The notes below the pieces were generated by a model. The model saw nothing but the letters and a program-made list of their open reading frames with translations. It did not search any database and was not told the origin of the DNA. Source: Leptospira bourretii (GTDB lineage: Bacteria; Spirochaetota; Leptospiria; Leptospirales; Leptospiraceae). From it: a DNA stretch of 64,000 bases. The position numbers were made by a program, and so were the translations under genes. Positions 9,474-18,940 of the stretch are shown here, piece by piece (the stretch's first letter is position 1; each line of letters starts with the position of its first letter). The stretch is taken from assembly GCF_004770145.1 (NCBI RefSeq), contig NZ_RQFW01000024.1:1-64000 (forward strand), in the 5' to 3' direction.

Positions 9474-10412
9474 ATGAATGAAATTCATATATTTTTAAAA
9501 TGGAAACACTATCTTTTTTCCATTGCATACCGGATTACAGGAAGTTATGCGGATGCAGAAGACATTGTGCAGGAGAGTTATCTTAGATGGCTCTCCGCCA
9601 AAAAAGAAGATATACAAAATGAAAAATCCTATTTGGGAAGTATAACGGCAAGACTTGCGTTTGATCTTTTGAAAAAGGCTTCTAGAAAAAAAGAAACCTA
9701 CATTGGACCTTTTTTGCCAGAACCAATCCCGGAAACTGCAGAATCAATGGATGATGAAAGAATCAACTTTGCATTTCTAGTGATTCTCGAAACACTCAAT
9801 CCAAAAGAAAGAGCAGTATTCATATTACGCGAGTTATTCGACTTTTCTTATGAAGAAATCGCAGAAATAATCGGGAAAACTCCAGACAATTGCAGGCAAA
9901 TCTTTAGCCGAGCCCGTGTGGCAATCCAATCCAGAAAAAAGAAATTTGAACCTGACCCAAAACTTCATTCTAAACTTTTACTCGAATTTAGTTTTGCTTG
10001 TTATCACCAAGACACTCAGTCGCTGACCAAACTTTTATCTGAAGATGTCATTGCCTATGCGGATGGAGGTGGCAAAGTTCATGCTGCAAGAATCCCAATT
10101 CCTGGAATCCAAAGAGTTGTTACATTATTAAAAAAAACGACAGAGAAAAAAGCAAAATCAACAGAAATCTATTTTGGTTATGCCAACGGTTCACCAGCAC
10201 TTGTGGGATATTCGAACGAAGTTCCAAGTTTTGTTCAAATTTTTACAATCCAAAACAAACAAATCGATACCATCTTCAATTTAGTAAATCCTGATAAACT
10301 AAAGGGCTTTCAAAACAAAGAAAATCTAATTAAACTGGGATATCTACGGAAACCAAGTTGGATCACCTGGGTTCTTTTCAACGTAAGGCGGTGGTTCCTC
10401 ATCCGCAATTAA
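9474..10412 (+). CDS. ECF41-family RNA polymerase sigma factor with SnoaL-like extension
   Basis: The 312-residue protein has sigma region 2 (about 10-75, with DAEDIVQESYLRW) and region 4 (about 105-160, FSYEEIAEIIGKTPDNCRQI), then a C-terminal SnoaL-like domain of about 140 residues. Three signatures of the ECF41 group are visible: FLPEP in the linker near 80, DGGGKV near 196 and NPDKL near 272. In this family the extension replaces an anti-sigma factor and controls activity of the core. It follows its oxidoreductase partner by four bases, and the promoter ahead of the pair matches the family consensus. The signal sensed by such systems is not known. Confidence 0.93.
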   Translation: MNEIHIFLKWKHYLFSIAYRITGSYADAEDIVQESYLRWLSAKKEDIQNEKSYLGSITARLAFDLLKKASRKKETYIGPFLPEPIPETAESMDDERINFAFLVILETLNPKERAVFILRELFDFSYEEIAEIIGKTPDNCRQIFSRARVAIQSRKKKFEPDPKLHSKLLLEFSFACYHQDTQSLTKLLSEDVIAYADGGGKVHAARIPIPGIQRVVTLLKKTTEKKAKSTEIYFGYANGSPALVGYSNEVPSFVQIFTIQNKQIDTIFNLVNPDKLKGFQNKENLIKLGYLRKPSWITWVLFNVRRWFLIRN

Positions 10413-10454
10413 TGCAGTTTTTTTTGTTTTCTTTCGTCCAATTGGTTGAAGGCA

Positions 10455-12878
10455 ATGAAGATCACAAAACTAATCTTCCTGTTGATATTTTTGACCACAT
10501 CGTTTAGCCACTGCGGTTTGGGTCAGGATGTTAGTGTACCAGTTGCCCAAAATGGCATCTTAGATCTAAGACAATGGAACTTCGAAACCATGGGAAATGT
10601 GCCTCTCAATGGTGAGTGGAAAATTCATTGGCAAAACTGGAACCCAAAGGAGGACCTATCTCCAAACGAGTTTACAAATGTTCCAGGACACTGGACCAAT
10701 CTTTCTGGGGAAAAATATCCAACCGGATTTGCAACGCTCAGTTTAAAAATCCTTGTGGCAGAAAACACAAAAAATCTTTATCTTCAAAATGGAGTCACTC
10801 GCAATGCCTTTGAAATAGCGGTGGATGGGGAAACCATTTACCAATCAGGAACCATTGGAGAAAACTATGACAAGGAAGTTCCTCACTTAAAAATTCAAAC
10901 AGTTGCTCTGCCCAAGGCTTTAAACAACCAAATCAATTTAGTCGTCAAAATTTCCTGTTTTCATTATCATATTTGCGGAATCGCAACACCATACCACCTG
11001 GGTTCACATTCTGGGATCAATCGATCCTTTTTAGAAGCGATCACTCGTGATGTCTTTGTATTGGCATCTTTATTTACGTTAGCTTTTTTCCATTTGATTT
11101 TGTATCTATTTTGGAGAGATGAAAAAACTCATGTTTTTTTCGCAGCTGTATGTTTTATTGCTGCAATACGATTGTTTACCACTGGTGAAACTCGTTTCAT
11201 CTATAACTATCTTCCTCTTGGTTTTTATGAAACGATTGTAAAATTCAATGGGATTAGTTTTGTTTTGCTCTATGTTTCATTTGTTTTGTATGTAAGGGAA
11301 ATTTATAACGCAAAAGAATATCGTTTTGTGTATCGGGCAAACTTCATCATTGCTTCTTTGTTATTTTTTGCTTTGCCACTTGATATATTAACATTTTCGA
11401 AATTTCTAGGCATTCATCTTATTCTTTCCTTATTCACTTTATTTGGAATACTATATCCCATCATCGATGGTGTGATTTTAAAAAAACCGGGAAGCAAATT
11501 TTTTCTTTTTTCTGTCATTGCAACAATGGCATTGTTCTCCCTCGATATACTTACCGAATTTGCAAAAAAAGGAACCGCCTATCTCGCGCAATACGGATTT
11601 TTAGTATTTGGTTTGTCCCAAGCCCTATTCATTGCTGATCGGATGATTGAAAATTTCAAAAACAAAGAAAGGCTAAAACAAGAAAAAGAAAATGCAGAAG
11701 CAAAAGTAAATTTCAAAACATCATTTTTATCAACAATGAGTCACGAAATCAGAACTCCCATGAACGGGATTTTGGGGATGACTCAAATTCTGCAACAAAC
11801 GGATCTAACCGAAGAACAAAAAGAATATTTAAATCTAATTCAGTTCAGTGGAGACAATTTATTATTACTTGTGAACGATATTTTAGATTTAACAAAATTA
11901 GAATCGGGGCAATTTGAATTACACCTAGAGCCCGTTGCTTTACCAAAATTTCTAAACGATTGTATCAATCTTTTTAAATCCCAATCAGATCCAAATCGCC
12001 TCCTCATCTCATTAGAACTTGTGAACACTCCACCAAATTTCTTAATGACTGACCAAAGACGATTTGCACAAATTCTAACCAATCTTTTGAGCAATGCAGT
12101 TAAGTTCACAGAGAAAGGAACCATTACTGTTTCTGTAGAATTTATACCTTTGTTAGATGGTAAAGTTCGATTGGCGATCTCGGTGAAAGATACAGGAATT
12201 GGAATTCCGGAAGATCGAATGGGAATTTTATTCCAACCGTTTTCTCAAATACACTCCCATCTGACAGAAAAAACAGTCGGCACTGGGCTTGGACTTGCAA
12301 TCACAAAAAAATTAATCGAAGAGTTGGGTGGTTCTATTTCCGTTCAAAGTGTTTACGGACGGGGTTCCAACTTTTTTTTCCAATTTGATTCACAAGTTCC
12401 TTCCGATTCCTTTCGCCCCGAATCATCGACAAACCAAGGGGAGAGACCAACTAAAACAGAATGGGATTCCAAACTTGCTGATAAATATCCTATAAAAATT
12501 TTGATCGCAGATGATGACCCGATCAATCAAAAAGTTTCGGATCTTTTTTTGAAAAAACTTGGATTTACCGCCTTACAAGCAGATAACGGAGAAAAAACTT
12601 TAGATATGGTACGTTCTGAACAACCAGATTTAGTATTTATGGATGTCCAGATGCCTGATATGGACGGAATCACTGTCACCAAGTGCATTCGCCAATCCAA
12701 AACCATATCCAAACAACCGGTCATCATTGCCCTTACTGCCAATGTGTTAGAAGAAGAAAAACAACGATGCCTTTCGGCTGGTATGGATGATTTTATGACA
12801 AAACCGCTTCTTTTACACGATCTCGATTTTATGATACGAAAATGGGCAAAAAAGGATTTAACACCGTCCAATCATTAA
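10455..12878 (+). CDS. Hybrid sensor histidine kinase with 7TMR-DISM input
   Basis: The protein has about 807 residues. A signal-like N-terminus (possibly lipidated at SFSHC) leads to a 7TMR-DISM extracellular domain (about 35-180), seven membrane helices (about 195-395) and a cytoplasmic kinase. The HisKA box reads MSHEIRTPMNGILGM with the phosphorylated histidine near 428. The ATPase shows the N box LLSNAVKFTEKG, the G1 box DTGIGIPEDRM and the G2 box GTGLGLAITKKL. A receiver domain (about 680-800) has the acidic pair ADDDP and the phospho-acceptor aspartate in FMDVQMPDMDG. The partner is unknown and no response regulator gene is adjacent. The start could also be the TTG at 10446. Confidence 0.93.
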   Translation: MKITKLIFLLIFLTTSFSHCGLGQDVSVPVAQNGILDLRQWNFETMGNVPLNGEWKIHWQNWNPKEDLSPNEFTNVPGHWTNLSGEKYPTGFATLSLKILVAENTKNLYLQNGVTRNAFEIAVDGETIYQSGTIGENYDKEVPHLKIQTVALPKALNNQINLVVKISCFHYHICGIATPYHLGSHSGINRSFLEAITRDVFVLASLFTLAFFHLILYLFWRDEKTHVFFAAVCFIAAIRLFTTGETRFIYNYLPLGFYETIVKFNGISFVLLYVSFVLYVREIYNAKEYRFVYRANFIIASLLFFALPLDILTFSKFLGIHLILSLFTLFGILYPIIDGVILKKPGSKFFLFSVIATMALFSLDILTEFAKKGTAYLAQYGFLVFGLSQALFIADRMIENFKNKERLKQEKENAEAKVNFKTSFLSTMSHEIRTPMNGILGMTQILQQTDLTEEQKEYLNLIQFSGDNLLLLVNDILDLTKLESGQFELHLEPVALPKFLNDCINLFKSQSDPNRLLISLELVNTPPNFLMTDQRRFAQILTNLLSNAVKFTEKGTITVSVEFIPLLDGKVRLAISVKDTGIGIPEDRMGILFQPFSQIHSHLTEKTVGTGLGLAITKKLIEELGGSISVQSVYGRGSNFFFQFDSQVPSDSFRPESSTNQGERPTKTEWDSKLADKYPIKILIADDDPINQKVSDLFLKKLGFTALQADNGEKTLDMVRSEQPDLVFMDVQMPDMDGITVTKCIRQSKTISKQPVIIALTANVLEEEKQRCLSAGMDDFMTKPLLLHDLDFMIRKWAKKDLTPSNH

Positions 12879-12888
12879 GGACGATATT

Positions 12889-13920
12889 TTGGCAACAACT
12901 CTCGGCAAACTCCCTCACGGTGATATTCTCAAACGGATTTCTCAGTCTGAACACTTTCAATCTGGAAGTTTTCAAAACATAGAACATACAGAAATGTTAG
13001 CACCTAACAGTTCTTACTGGAAAATGGCTATCAAATATTGGCAAAAACCAAATTCCATTCGGCCTTCTTCCCCCATTCCGTCTACCAAAATCAATTTAAA
13101 AGATCTAGATGCAAATAAAGCACAATACATTTGGTTCGGGCATTCTTCTTATCTTCTTCTAGCGGAAGGAAAAAAGATCTTAGTGGATCCTGTTTTTTCC
13201 GGTTATGCCTCTCCTGTCCCTTTTGCAGTTCAATCGTTTGAAGGAACTGATATCTATCTTCCTGAAGATATGCCAGATTTAGATATTCTGATCATCACTC
13301 ATGATCATTACGACCATCTTGATTATGAAACAATGTTAAAGATACATCCGAGGACAAAAAAAATCATCGTTCCCTTAGGTGTCTCTGCTCATTTATTGTC
13401 TTGGGGAGTACCTCTCTCAAAAATCATTGAATTGGATTGGTTTGAAACAAAGGAAATTGATCCCATCATCACAGTCACGGCCACTCCAACACGACATTTT
13501 TCTGGACGAAGTGTACTTAGAAACAAAAGCCTTTGGTGTTCTTATGTTTTAAAACTTGGTGAGTATAAAGTTTTTATTGGTGGTGATTCAGGATACGGAT
13601 CTGTGTTTGAATCCATTGGAAAAAAATACGGACCATTCGATTTGGCTTTTTTAGAATGCGGGCAATATGGTGACGACTGGCCTTCCATTCATATGCGCCC
13701 TGAAGAAACAGCTATGGCCGCAGCGAATATTGGTGCCAAATCCTTTGTACCAGTGCATTGGGGAAAATTTATTTTGTCTCTGCATCCTTGGAATGATCCT
13801 ATCAAACGAGTGCTTACTGCTTCCCAAAATATAAAACTAAATTTACAAGTGCCAAAAATTGGAGAAAGTTTTGAATTCACAGGATCTGGCAGTGTGGATG
13901 GTTGGTGGAATTTTCAATGA
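12889..13920 (+). CDS. Metallo-beta-lactamase-fold hydrolase
   Basis: The 343-residue protein belongs to the MBL-fold group that includes NAPE-PLD-like and RomA/UlaG-like enzymes. The metal-binding motif TITHDHYDHLDYE variant is read as ITHDHYDHLDYE near residue 134, preceded by WFGHSSYLLL and KKILVDPVFSGYASP, and followed by FIGGDSGYG and VPVHWGKF with further metal-ligand candidates. The start is a TTG at 12889 with AAGGA 7 bases upstream. It follows the hybrid kinase by 10 bases and precedes an SDR gene, so these may form one transcript. The substrate could be a phosphodiester or an acyl lipid. Confidence 0.87.
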   Translation: MATTLGKLPHGDILKRISQSEHFQSGSFQNIEHTEMLAPNSSYWKMAIKYWQKPNSIRPSSPIPSTKINLKDLDANKAQYIWFGHSSYLLLAEGKKILVDPVFSGYASPVPFAVQSFEGTDIYLPEDMPDLDILIITHDHYDHLDYETMLKIHPRTKKIIVPLGVSAHLLSWGVPLSKIIELDWFETKEIDPIITVTATPTRHFSGRSVLRNKSLWCSYVLKLGEYKVFIGGDSGYGSVFESIGKKYGPFDLAFLECGQYGDDWPSIHMRPEETAMAAANIGAKSFVPVHWGKFILSLHPWNDPIKRVLTASQNIKLNLQVPKIGESFEFTGSGSVDGWWNFQ

Positions 13921-13973
13921 AAAAAAATCTAGCCACCAAATATAGTCAGATCAATTTGGATTCGGTTTAAAAA

Positions 13974-14708
13974 ATGAAAAATGCACTTGTCGTTGGAGCC
14001 ACATCCGACATTGGAATTTATATTGCAGAATCTCTTGCAAAAAGAGGATATTCTCTTTCTTTAACGGGAAGAAATAAACAAAAGTTATCTGATACACAAG
14101 TTAAAATTAAATCTCAATTTTTGGTTCCTGTGGAAATTTTTGAATGGGATGTTACTAATTTTCATTCTCATCAACAGTATTTTAATGGGCTTTCCCAAAA
14201 ACCAGATATTGTTTTTTTCGTAGTCGGATACTATGAAGACCAAACCAAAGCAAGAGAAGATCAAAATGAACTTCTTCGAACCATTCAAACAAACTACTCT
14301 GCGGTTGTTTCTCTTATAAACATCATTTCCTTGGATATGGAGAAAAGAGGAGAAGGAACCATTGTTGCCATTAGTTCTGTGGCTGGAGACCGAGGCAGAC
14401 AAATGAACTATATATACGGGAGTGCAAAAGCAGGACTTACCACATATCTTTCAGGTCTTAGGACTCTCTTGTTTCCAAAGGGAGTCCATATCACAACCAT
14501 CCAATTAGGACCAGTTTACACAAAAATGTCGGAGGGGCATAACTTAATCCCTTGGCTCACCTTACAACCTAAAGTTGCCGCAGAACTCATTGTCCGTGCA
14601 GGATTAAAGAAAAAAAATTTAATCTACATTCGTTGGCCATGGAGATGGATCATGATGGTGATTCGTATGATCCCTGAATGGATTTTCAAACGCCTTCCAC
14701 CTTTTTAA
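13974..14708 (+). CDS. Short-chain dehydrogenase/reductase (SDR)
   Basis: The 244-residue protein has the Rossmann cofactor motif VVGATSDIGIYIAESL at the N-terminus, the catalytic serine in VAISSVAGDRGR near 137-143 and the YxxxK pair in YIYGSAKAG near 150. A hydrophobic and basic tail (IRWPWRWIMMVIRMIPEW) suggests membrane association, as in SDR enzymes that act on lipids or decaprenyl sugars. It ends 12 bases from a convergent gene. The substrate cannot be inferred beyond the tail. Confidence 0.9.
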   Translation: MKNALVVGATSDIGIYIAESLAKRGYSLSLTGRNKQKLSDTQVKIKSQFLVPVEIFEWDVTNFHSHQQYFNGLSQKPDIVFFVVGYYEDQTKAREDQNELLRTIQTNYSAVVSLINIISLDMEKRGEGTIVAISSVAGDRGRQMNYIYGSAKAGLTTYLSGLRTLLFPKGVHITTIQLGPVYTKMSEGHNLIPWLTLQPKVAAELIVRAGLKKKNLIYIRWPWRWIMMVIRMIPEWIFKRLPPF

Positions 14709-14720
14709 CCAAAAAACAAA

Positions 14721-15782
14721 TTACGGGTAACTAATATAGTTCCAAATGGATTGGAATCCATTGATCATAGGGCAACTGTGTAATGCAGCTGTCCCCATTC
14801 CGTTACAAGCACTTGTCACCAAACGATGGCTATTTCCGAATGGAGAACCAACACTTGTATTCGTAAGAGTTCCTGTCATAGAAAACTGACTTGACCAAGC
14901 ATCTGTTACTTGGTTTGTATCCCCACTAAAATTAGCAACCGTATCATTTTCATGAATGAGTCCATAATAAGATGCCGCTGGTGTGTTTTGGGCGGCTCCC
15001 ATCCAACTAGGCAAAGTAGCAAATTGCAAACTATAATCAGAAACTCCACTGTATATAGAGACTCGTCCCAGAGTTCGAATTTTTCCATGAAAGGCAGCAT
15101 GTCCACTTCCTTGCGAATGTCCCCCGACATACACTAAGGACCAATTGACAACATTGCCTGAAAGAAATTGGTCCCAACCTTCGCCCGGTCTCGTTTGGAC
15201 TAAATATTGAATGAGACTAAGTAACCTTCCTTCGATTGAATTGGCTACATCTACTGAGACATAGGGAGAAACATCGGCACCTGTTACCACTTCTCTTCTT
15301 AAGTTTTCAAAACATCCAACATCAGATCTTGCCGCACCTTGGTTACAAAGACTATTCACTGCTTCTCCATTGGGGTAACTTAGTCCAATGATATGGTATC
15401 CGCGAGAAGCACCTTGTTGTAGGATGGCTCCGATTTCACAAGGTGTCGAACCAGTTCCAGGATAAAAAACGGAAAGAATATTTTTTCGACTAACACCCGA
15501 TTGCGGAGGGTAAACGTGATGGGGTTGATTATAAGAAGTGATCGCAGAAGAAGTTAGAGAAGGTTGGATTTGTAACCTTGTCAATGCCCCGACAGAACCG
15601 CTTGCAGGAAATGTATTTTGACCCACACAAGACCTGGCATACAATCCAAGCCCGAGAATTGTGACCAAATCTTCTTCAGTATCATCTGCCTTTTTTTTAC
15701 AGGAAAAAACAAAAGAAAAAAGAATCACAAAAACGAAAATACTACGAACCAAGCGAATCAAACCAAAAGAAAACAATGGCAA
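14721..15782 (-). CDS. Probable lipoprotein with alpha/beta-hydrolase motif
   Basis: The 353-residue product starts with a long hydrophobic signal region and a cysteine at SFVFSCKKK, consistent with a lipoprotein. Near residue 220 it has GGHSQGSGHAAF, a G-H-S-Q-G nucleophile elbow typical of serine hydrolases. The architecture resembles the BPSS1187-like family of secreted alpha/beta hydrolases. A candidate acid and histidine (HENDT and NSHRLVTSAC) follow in the expected order. The start is a TTG at 15782 or the TTG two codons later, which sits better behind an AAGG site. Substrate unknown. Confidence 0.8.
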   Translation of the reverse strand: MPLFSFGLIRLVRSIFVFVILFSFVFSCKKKADDTEEDLVTILGLGLYARSCVGQNTFPASGSVGALTRLQIQPSLTSSAITSYNQPHHVYPPQSGVSRKNILSVFYPGTGSTPCEIGAILQQGASRGYHIIGLSYPNGEAVNSLCNQGAARSDVGCFENLRREVVTGADVSPYVSVDVANSIEGRLLSLIQYLVQTRPGEGWDQFLSGNVVNWSLVYVGGHSQGSGHAAFHGKIRTLGRVSIYSGVSDYSLQFATLPSWMGAAQNTPAASYYGLIHENDTVANFSGDTNQVTDAWSSQFSMTGTLTNTSVGSPFGNSHRLVTSACNGMGTAALHSCPMINGFQSIWNYISYP

Positions 15783-15939
15783 CTACCTTAAAAAATGAGA
15801 ATCTTAGGTAGATATAAAACTAAGCGAATGGAAAGCAAATCAATTCTAAAGTTTAAAGCCTTTCCTTGGCTTGCAGTCGTTGCCCAAAGAAACAACAATA
15901 TGTACAAAGTTTGGAGATAACAAAATACATGTATTAGGT

Positions 15940-16560
15940 TTATTTTAATTTTTGGTATTGGGAAATTAAAACATCTGCATTCGAACCTATACCTTCAATT
16001 CGTGAAACAATAAAACCTTCTTTTGAAACCAAACTATAAACTGCCGAATGATTAAACTCTCCATTGGAAATCTTTTTATAATTGATACCAAGGACAACGG
16101 ATAACATTCGAATGTCTGCTTCCTTTCCAGAAAGAAGAGTCCAATTGTCGTTTAGTTTCATTTTCTTTTTATAAGCATTCAGGACATCTGGGCTGTCTTT
16201 TTCAGAATCAAAACTAACAAGGACCATACGAGGCTCCCTACCAGTTGATTCCTTTATTTTTTTGGCTAATTGTTCCATATCAGCCACAAGTCTTGGACAA
16301 ATGGACTGGCAAGTTGCGTAGAACATACTAATGATAAAAAGAGAACCTCGATACTGGTTCAAAGAAATTGTTTTGTTTAATTCCGTTGTCCACTTGGAAC
16401 CTAAATCAAACAGACTGCCTTGTGCAGCATCATTTGCAGCCAACACATGTTCTTCTCCATGATGGTGGTGATGGTTGTTTGAATTTTGTTCGTCGCAGCC
16501 GGAACTAAAAACCAAACAAATGAAAAAAATGATGAATTGGAGAGTCGATTGAAATTTCAT
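15940..16560 (-). CDS. Sco1/SenC-family copper-binding lipoprotein
   Basis: The 206-residue product has a lipoprotein signal (FSSGC) and a His-rich stretch (NNHHHHHGEEH) just after it. The thioredoxin-like domain carries the Sco copper site: TCQSIC near residue 85 and the histidine in FNHSAVYSL near 173. Sco proteins deliver or reduce copper for cupredoxin or oxidase metal centres in the periplasm. It overlaps the SUMF1 gene by 4 bases and lies in the nitrite reductase operon, so copper supply to NirK is the natural reading. It is the last gene of the set. Confidence 0.9.
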   Translation of the reverse strand: MKFQSTLQFIIFFICLVFSSGCDEQNSNNHHHHHGEEHVLAANDAAQGSLFDLGSKWTTELNKTISLNQYRGSLFIISMFYATCQSICPRLVADMEQLAKKIKESTGREPRMVLVSFDSEKDSPDVLNAYKKKMKLNDNWTLLSGKEADIRMLSVVLGINYKKISNGEFNHSAVYSLVSKEGFIVSRIEGIGSNADVLISQYQKLK

Positions 16561-17324
16561 AATGAATTGTCCTTTATTTTAATATCTGATGCACATCTAA
16601 ACCCTAAATATTTGGCAGTATACCAACCTTTCAATCCAGCCCGATACCCATAACGCATGTAAGATGCATAATTAGAAAAATCATTAGCCTTTAATGAACC
16701 GCCGCCACAAAAAAGATTACTTTCTAAATCGGTATCTTGTCTTGAATCACCAGTTACAGAAGTATTATTAAAATCAAATACCCATTCCCAAATCATTCCA
16801 TGTTGGTCATACACTCCTAAACCGTTTTTATATTTACCGACAGATGGAAGAAACTCTGGCTTTTGTTCCCCATACCAACCAAGAATTACCGATTCGACAG
16901 CTTTTTTATTTTTCCCAATTGGAGGAATACTGGCTACATACTCCCATTCTGATTCGGTAGGCAAACGTTTCCCTTTCCAGTTGCAATATGCATTAGCACT
17001 AAACCAGGATACATAAGTTACGGGAGAATTGGAATCGCGGTTGGTCGGAACCTTTTCTTTCCAATCTCCCAAATACCCACCATCAGCAAACAAATGGGAG
17101 ACTTTTCCCTTTTCCCATTCAGGATTGGCTTCGATAAATTCAAAATATTCTTTTTTGGTAACAGGATATTCATCCAAATAAAAACCTTTTACGATTACTT
17201 TATCACCTAACCTGGATTCGCTCTCTTTTAAAAAAGGTTTTAAACTTCCTCTAGGTATTTTAACCATTTCAGCAGAAAGTGAAATGGTTAAAACCAAGAT
17301 TAAAAAAACAAAAAAACGATTCAT
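16557..17324 (-). CDS. NirV-like SUMF1/formylglycine-generating-enzyme-fold protein
   Basis: The 255-residue product has an N-terminal signal sequence (FFVFLILVLTISLSAEM) and a SUMF1 fold: EYPVTKKEYFEFIEANPEW, PVTYVSWFSANAYCNWKGKRLPTE, WEWVFDF and the final GFRCASD. The site that carries a catalytic cysteine in true formylglycine-generating enzymes (RYRC) reads GYRA here, so that reaction is not expected. Proteins of this fold next to nirK are called NirV, with no settled function. It sits 24 bases after nirK and overlaps the Sco1 gene, which supports a shared transcript. Confidence 0.85.
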   Translation of the reverse strand: MNRFFVFLILVLTISLSAEMVKIPRGSLKPFLKESESRLGDKVIVKGFYLDEYPVTKKEYFEFIEANPEWEKGKVSHLFADGGYLGDWKEKVPTNRDSNSPVTYVSWFSANAYCNWKGKRLPTESEWEYVASIPPIGKNKKAVESVILGWYGEQKPEFLPSVGKYKNGLGVYDQHGMIWEWVFDFNNTSVTGDSRQDTDLESNLFCGGGSLKANDFSNYASYMRYGYRAGLKGWYTAKYLGFRCASDIKIKDNSL

Positions 17325-17348
17325 TCTATGATTACATAAGTATTGAAC

Positions 17349-18749
17349 TTATCTTACCTCAGCTTCAGAAACCATAATTCCTTTGTTTCCCCATTGGTTG
17401 TATACATAACTAAGGACACTAGCTATCTCTTCATTCGAAAGTTCCAAATGAGGCATAACATTATTATATTTTTGTCCATTCACTGTGATTGGACCACTAA
17501 GCCCTTTTTTCAAAATTTGGATCGCACGAGCCTTGTCCGCATTCAAATAATCAGACTTTGCAAGGGGTGGGAAGACACCAACGACTCCTTGTCCTTCTTT
17601 CATATGACAAGCAGCACAAACTGATTTATATACTCTTTCCCCATTGGCCAAAATTTCTTTTGGAGTTTTTGCGGAAACCTTTGGTTTTACTTCCGTTACC
17701 ATCCTTTGGATGGCTGGTCCTTCAGGAAGGTAAACTGTATCATCCTGTTTTCCAGAATATACAGTTGCATTGGGTTCTCCTTCGACTTTCAACATTCCAA
17801 GTGAACCTTTGTTAAATGTTCTAAAGATAGAATGGTCAACAAGAATCAAAGTACCTGGGACCTCAACTTTAAAATCAACAATGGCAGAACCACCGGCTGG
17901 AATGAGAGTGGTTTGAACATTTTTTTGATTAGGTAGTATCCCACCTTCTGTATAAACATTATCAAAAATTTCGCCAATCACGTGAAAGGAAGATACTAAA
18001 TTAGGGCCACCATTCCCAACAAACAATCGCACGGTTTCTCCGACTTTCGCAGTGATGGCACGGTCTTCGACCAAAGAACCTACTGAACCATTAAAAACAA
18101 CGTAATCAGGAATTTCGGTAATCGCTTTTTCCATGCTAAAAGGTTGGAGACCAGGTTCTCCATTCTTACCTTTAGTATAAAACTCACTTTGTACAACATA
18201 GTATTCTTTGTCCACTTTAGGAAGATCATCTTTAGGCTGAACAAAGATCAAACCGTACATTCCGTTCGCAATGTGCATTCCCACAGGAGAAGTAGCACAG
18301 TGGTAAATGTACAATCCCGGATTTAAAGCTTTAAAAGAAAATTTAGATGCATGTCCAGGGATTGTGAGAGAAGCAGCAGCTCCTCCACCTTGCCCAGTCA
18401 CTGCATGCAAATCAATGTTATGTGGCATTTTACTGGAAGGATGATTTTTGAGGTGAAATTCTACCTCATCTCCTTCCCTCACACGAATCATCGGCCCAGG
18501 TACAGATCCGCCAAAAGTCCAAAACGTATATTCGACTCCATCGGCAAGCCGACCCACAACTTCCACAGTTTCCATATTGACGATGACTTTGGCTTCATTT
18601 GTCCGATCAATATGAGGTGGCACTTCAGGCGCATAAGTAAGTTTTGCCTCTTCTGTTTTTGGGCCTGAACAAACAGAGAATAAACTTGTTATGATCATTA
18701 GGAGAAGATAAATCTCGAAGTTCTTGGGTTTCGGTAGTTTCGTCAGCAT
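17349..18749 (-). CDS. nirK: Copper-containing nitrite reductase with fused cytochrome c domain
   Basis: NirK reduces nitrite to nitric oxide in the periplasm. The 466-residue product starts with a lipoprotein-like signal (FSVCSGPK) and has two cupredoxin domains. Copper ligands are visible: PHNIDLHA supplies the first histidines, [18 protein letters not shown] gives the His-Cys-His-Met set, and [11 protein letters not shown] has the domain 2 histidine. Residues after about 365 form a class I cytochrome c domain with CAACH near 378 and a methionine in NVMPHL, so it probably receives electrons directly through its own haem. AGAGG lies ahead of the ATG. A perfect FNR-type box upstream suggests induction when oxygen is low. 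Confidence 0.96.
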   Translation of the reverse strand: MLTKLPKPKNFEIYLLLMIITSLFSVCSGPKTEEAKLTYAPEVPPHIDRTNEAKVIVNMETVEVVGRLADGVEYTFWTFGGSVPGPMIRVREGDEVEFHLKNHPSSKMPHNIDLHAVTGQGGGAAASLTIPGHASKFSFKALNPGLYIYHCATSPVGMHIANGMYGLIFVQPKDDLPKVDKEYYVVQSEFYTKGKNGEPGLQPFSMEKAITEIPDYVVFNGSVGSLVEDRAITAKVGETVRLFVGNGGPNLVSSFHVIGEIFDNVYTEGGILPNQKNVQTTLIPAGGSAIVDFKVEVPGTLILVDHSIFRTFNKGSLGMLKVEGEPNATVYSGKQDDTVYLPEGPAIQRMVTEVKPKVSAKTPKEILANGERVYKSVCAACHMKEGQGVVGVFPPLAKSDYLNADKARAIQILKKGLSGPITVNGQKYNNVMPHLELSNEEIASVLSYVYNQWGNKGIMVSEAEVR

Positions 18750-18768
18750 TTCCGTATCCTCTGGTTTT

Positions 18769-18774
18769 ATTCTA
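18769..18774 (-). promoter_or_regulatory. Candidate -10 element of the nirK promoter
   Basis: On the minus strand TAGAAT lies at 18774-18769. Its centre is 32 bases from the centre of the FNR-type box, the spacing expected when an activator sits at -41.5. The implied transcription start is near 18762, leaving a leader of about 13 bases that contains the AGAGG site. Confidence 0.55.
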
Positions 18775-18796
18775 AATTATGTCAATCCAAACCTCA

Positions 18797-18810
18797 TTGA
18801 TACAAATCAA
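18797..18810 (-). promoter_or_regulatory. FNR/CRP-family binding site upstream of nirK
   Basis: TTGATACAAATCAA has two perfect half-sites, TTGAT and ATCAA, separated by four bases, the consensus of FNR, Dnr and Nnr regulators. It lies 47 bases upstream of the nirK start and fits a class II promoter with the TAGAAT at 18769-18774. The GAF-PP2C gene on the other strand starts 130 bases away and is less likely to be its target. Confidence 0.75.
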
Positions 18811-18940
18811 GGGATCTGAGTGCAAACGTTACAAAATGCACAAAAATGGTGAAACGAGAAGTATTTTTTCCTCTGTTTTCTGATTTTAGGAAAAAACTAA
18901 ATTGCATTTCTAAATCGACGAATTCGAAACTGAGAGAAAA

